A stretch of 54,969 nt of DNA, from positions 1 through 54,969 of the forward strand of contig CAMHHL010000006.1 of NCBI GenBank assembly GCA_946184925.1. Reading direction: 5' to 3'. Origin of the DNA: an uncultured Clostridia bacterium (GTDB lineage: Bacteria; Bacillota; Clostridia; Oscillospirales; Acutalibacteraceae). The notes under the pieces were generated by a model. It saw nothing but the letters and a program-made list of their open reading frames with translations. It was not told where the DNA came from and did not search any database. A program made the translations under genes and the position numbers. Shown here in pieces: positions 52,992 to 54,969 of this stretch (positions are counted from its first letter, which is position 1; each line of letters starts with the position of its first letter).

Positions 52992-53777
52992 TTACTCAGT
53001 CTCAGCTTCGTCCGAATTTTCCTCCGGAGCCGCGTCGGGTTCCGGCTCGGGTGAAGCGTTTTGCTCCGCGGCGTTCTGAGCCGCGAGGTACTCCTCAATT
53101 GCTCTCTGCTTTTGTTCCTCGGTGAGGTCGGCGTTCGCGATTGCGAGCTTTGCCTTCTCGAGAGCCTTCTCCTTGCTGTAGGAGATAATGTTGATTACAA
53201 CACGCACTGCCTGATAAAGGAAGAAGATGATCATCGGGATAAGAACTACAAGCAGGAAGCCCTGCTGGGTATGGATGTAGTTCAGGAAGCCGCCGATTCC
53301 GCCGATTTTGAAGCCGTGATACACAGCCACAACATCGGAAGCCTTTAGGTTCGGGAGCACTGTTGTGCCCTTGGGATCCTGGTCGTAGGTGTCGTTGTTG
53401 TCACCCTTGGTCTGATAGGTTCCGTCCTTGTTGACCTTGATGATTCTATGAGTGAGATAGTCGTCATAGCCGTCGTCATTGAGATCGTCAACAGGGAATG
53501 TTACCACGTCGCCGACCTTGTAGGTCTTGACAGGTCTGTCGTCCTCGGGGACAATATCACATACAATCAGGTCGCCGGCGCTGAAATTGTCGCTTCCGTC
53601 GCCCTTCATGGAGTTGGTGAGCACGCTGATGGGAGCTTTTCCGAAGAAATTGGGAACTCCCCCGTTTTCTGACTTGGATGTAAAGGTTACCACCAGTACA
53701 AAAGCCGAGGCAATCAGCACCAGAACGATAAGCACTGTTACAACAATATTCAGAATTTTTACTACGGTTTTTTTCAT
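52992..53777 (-). CDS. Signal peptidase I, SipW type, second copy
   Basis: 261 residues. N-terminal membrane helix (about 8-33), catalytic Ser56 in VLTNSMKGDG, His110 in YLTHRIIKV, and a C-terminal membrane helix (about 165-190), then a helical and acidic Glu/Ala/Pro-rich cytoplasmic tail. The Ser-His arrangement and YxTKGDNN motif place it with SipW enzymes. Located just after the first secreted protein of the cluster, whereas the other sipW gene is at the far end; they may serve different substrates. Ribosome site GAGGAA about 11 nt before the ATG. Confidence 0.9.
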   Translation of the reverse strand: MKKTVVKILNIVVTVLIVLVLIASAFVLVVTFTSKSENGGVPNFFGKAPISVLTNSMKGDGSDNFSAGDLIVCDIVPEDDRPVKTYKVGDVVTFPVDDLNDDGYDDYLTHRIIKVNKDGTYQTKGDNNDTYDQDPKGTTVLPNLKASDVVAVYHGFKIGGIGGFLNYIHTQQGFLLVVLIPMIIFFLYQAVRVVINIISYSKEKALEKAKLAIANADLTEEQKQRAIEEYLAAQNAAEQNASPEPEPDAAPEENSDEAETE

Positions 53778-53807
53778 AAAAAGAGTTCCTCATTTCCTTT
53801 GTCCTTA

Positions 53808-53829
53808 GCCTCCCGCCGAGGCGGGAGGC
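53808..53829. promoter_or_regulatory. Perfect GC hairpin between the first two cluster genes
   Basis: 10-bp stem GCCTCCCGCC/GGCGGGAGGC with a 2-nt loop and no U-tract on the minus strand. It fits an RNA-stability or partial-termination hairpin that would make the first gene's transcript more abundant than the downstream ones. Confidence 0.65.
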
Positions 53830-53889
53830 GTCGTGACATTTTAATTAAGATTCAATTAAACTTTTTGACAGTTAATTATGTTCGCTGAA

Positions 53890-54684
53890 TTATGCGAGTG
53901 CGAGGTCAACCTGTACGCCGGAGATGATCTCAGCTGCGTTAACTGTACCAACCTTATCGGAGTAGCAGTCGCTGTCCTGACCGTCGAGGTATACATAAAC
54001 TGTGATGTACTTTGTGAGGTCGGAGCCTGTAGCGGAGAGAGCTGTGAGGCCTGTGTCCTCGTTGAGGTTTGTAGCTGTAGCAGCAAGAGCGGGGTTGAAG
54101 GAACCCGGTGTCTTAGCGGCAGTTGTGAGTGTGCCGTTAGCGCCTGCTGTTGAGAGAGCGTATGTGCCGAGGAGACCGTTAGGACCTGCGATAGCAACGC
54201 GCATGCAGTTCTGCATTGTTGCGCCGGAAGCAGCGTTGATTGTAACGCCCTTTACATAAACCTTCTTAGTAGCCGCGGCGGAAGCGTCAGCACCATCGGA
54301 AAGTCTGCAGTAAATCTTCTCTGCATAGAAATCTGTACCCTTTACACCAGCTGTCATAGCGTCATCACCTGCGCCGTAAGCGCCAGCGTTAGCAGCAGTT
54401 ACTGTCCAGAAGTTATCGGGAGCAGACTGATCCTGAGAAACAGGGTTAGCGTTGAATGTTGAGCCGCCGTTGTTAAGAGCAGCACTGTGAGACCATGTTG
54501 TGTCTGTCTCTGTGCGGATTACGAGACCTGCAGCAGCTGTGGTCTTCATTGAGATACCGTGAGCCTCAGCGTTCGGGTTAGCTGTGAACCATGCGTATGT
54601 TGCGGAGCCTAAAGCTACGAGAGCAACGAGAAGCATAGCGATTGAAGATAATAACATCTTCTTTCTTGAATGTGTGTGTTTCAT
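53890..54684 (-). CDS. SipW-class secreted protein, likely major filament subunit (TasA/camelysin-like)
   Basis: 264 residues. The leader ALVALGSATYAWFTANPNAEA is a typical SipW-class signal with T-A-Y-A-W-F-like cleavage region; the mature protein is small, Ala/Thr/Gly-rich and beta-structured, with IYVYLDGQDSDCYSD near the C-terminus where paralogues have WLEGTD, and a final strand VQVDLALA. The codon choice (frequent GCT/GCA, GTT) and a near-perfect AAGGAGGA ribosome site suggest high expression. It opens the cluster and is followed by its presumed signal peptidase. A 5'-end hairpin (54710-54730) is in its leader. Confidence 0.82.
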   Translation of the reverse strand: MKHTHSRKKMLLSSIAMLLVALVALGSATYAWFTANPNAEAHGISMKTTAAAGLVIRTETDTTWSHSAALNNGGSTFNANPVSQDQSAPDNFWTVTAANAGAYGAGDDAMTAGVKGTDFYAEKIYCRLSDGADASAAATKKVYVKGVTINAASGATMQNCMRVAIAGPNGLLGTYALSTAGANGTLTTAAKTPGSFNPALAATATNLNEDTGLTALSATGSDLTKYITVYVYLDGQDSDCYSDKVGTVNAAEIISGVQVDLALA

Positions 54685-54709
54685 AGAGAATCCTCCTTAA
54701 AATTATTTT

Positions 54710-54730
54710 GTTCCTAAACACCTAAGGAAC
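54710..54730 (-). promoter_or_regulatory. 5'-leader hairpin of the major filament gene
   Basis: Stem GTTCCT/AGGAAC (54710-54715 with 54725-54730) near the predicted 5' end of the transcript, in the style of an mRNA-protecting structure. Confidence 0.55.
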
Positions 54731-54738
54731 GATTTTAC

Positions 54739-54744
54739 ATTATA
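54739..54744 (-). promoter_or_regulatory. -10 element of the cluster promoter
   Basis: Minus strand TATAAT (54739-54744), about 55 nt before the ATG. A matching -35 is poor: GACAGC at 54762-54767 (17-nt spacing) lies inside the 55-bp repeat, which may thus supply a regulatory site. Confidence 0.5.
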
Positions 54745-54799
54745 TGCTTATCACCGCTAACGCTGTCTCAGCAATACAGCTTAACGATGCTAGAGCCAA
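54745..54799. repeat. 55-bp direct repeat upstream of the cluster, copy A
   Basis: Begins TGCTTATCACCGCTAACG and contains a GCTGT...ACAGC hairpin; identical to 54915-54969 with a period of 170 bp. It abuts the -10, so it covers the -35 region. Between the copies is a low-complexity run of GGTAATAGG units (about 54812-54842). Confidence 0.85.
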
Positions 54800-54914
54800 A
54801 ATAATTTTAGGTAATAGGTATCAGGTAATAGGTAATAGGTTATTGGACAATTGGGTTTTATTTTCTTTGATTAATTGTCGGAATCCTATTAACTCCCTGA
54901 ACTATTACGTTTTC

Positions 54915-54969
54915 TGCTTATCACCGCTAACGCTGTCTCAGCAATACAGCTTAACGATGCTAGAGCCAA
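54915..54969. repeat. 55-bp direct repeat, copy B (reaches the window end)
   Basis: Identical to copy A as far as the window shows. Whether it abuts another promoter or gene beyond the window is unknown. Confidence 0.85.

Noticed and set aside
54745..54799. 55-bp repeat as a riboswitch such as c-di-GMP
   Set aside because: It lies upstream of the -10 rather than in the leader, and conserved riboswitch core motifs are missing.
1..54969. tRNA, rRNA or tmRNA genes
   Set aside because: I looked in the gaps for cloverleaf-like patterns and found none I could support.

Overview
The window looks like chromosome from a strictly anaerobic, probably gut or rumen Gram-positive of the Clostridia (Ruminococcus or Oscillospiraceae type). 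The basis is a Firmicutes-type class III fructose bisphosphatase, rubrerythrin, a nine-gene V-type ATPase operon in the Enterococcus ntp order, SipW-type signal peptidases, many strong AGGAGG ribosome sites, and a long series of secreted proteins with B-repeats, Fn3/Ig-like, BspA-type leucine-rich and beta-helix modules. No rRNA, tRNA, CRISPR array or transposase was seen. Nearly all genes lie on the minus strand.

Layout. 1-6.3 kb: two tandem units, each a large secreted multidomain protein followed 14 nt later by a very short protein with a conserved start. The first large protein carries an unmistakable ubiquitin-like domain between two B-repeats. 6.9-8.9 kb: a PAP2 phosphatase and an acyltransferase-3 membrane protein, with a MITE-like element between the promoter and the gene. 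9.0-19.2 kb: secreted or surface proteins (Fn3/Ig-like, Cthe_2159-like beta-helix, BspA LRR), a Fic protein lacking the motif histidine and bracketed by repeated inverted repeats, a rhodanese lipoprotein, and an L,D-transpeptidase-like membrane protein lacking its cysteine. 19.3-21.4 kb (plus strand): an unknown protein and a DUF3990/XRE pair that looks like an autoregulated toxin-antitoxin operon. 21.5-25.4 kb: a lipoprotein, fbp with an overlapping deformylase-like gene, and rubrerythrin. 25.5-34.5 kb: the V-ATPase operon, whose proteolipid carries the Na+-ligand pattern. 34.6-41.5 kb: a 2147-residue surface protein and a lipoprotein. 41.7-54.7 kb: a nine-gene cluster.

The nine-gene cluster is the best candidate for an undescribed system. 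In transcription order it is: a SipW-class (TasA/camelysin-like) secreted protein, an SipW-type signal peptidase, a membrane-anchored McrB-like AAA+ ATPase, a DUF2357-like protein with about 350 residues of coiled coil, four more secreted proteins with SipW-class leaders, and a second SipW-type signal peptidase. My inference is a cell-surface filament or matrix system in which a McrBC-derived motor has been joined to SipW-dependent secretion. No nuclease domain is visible.
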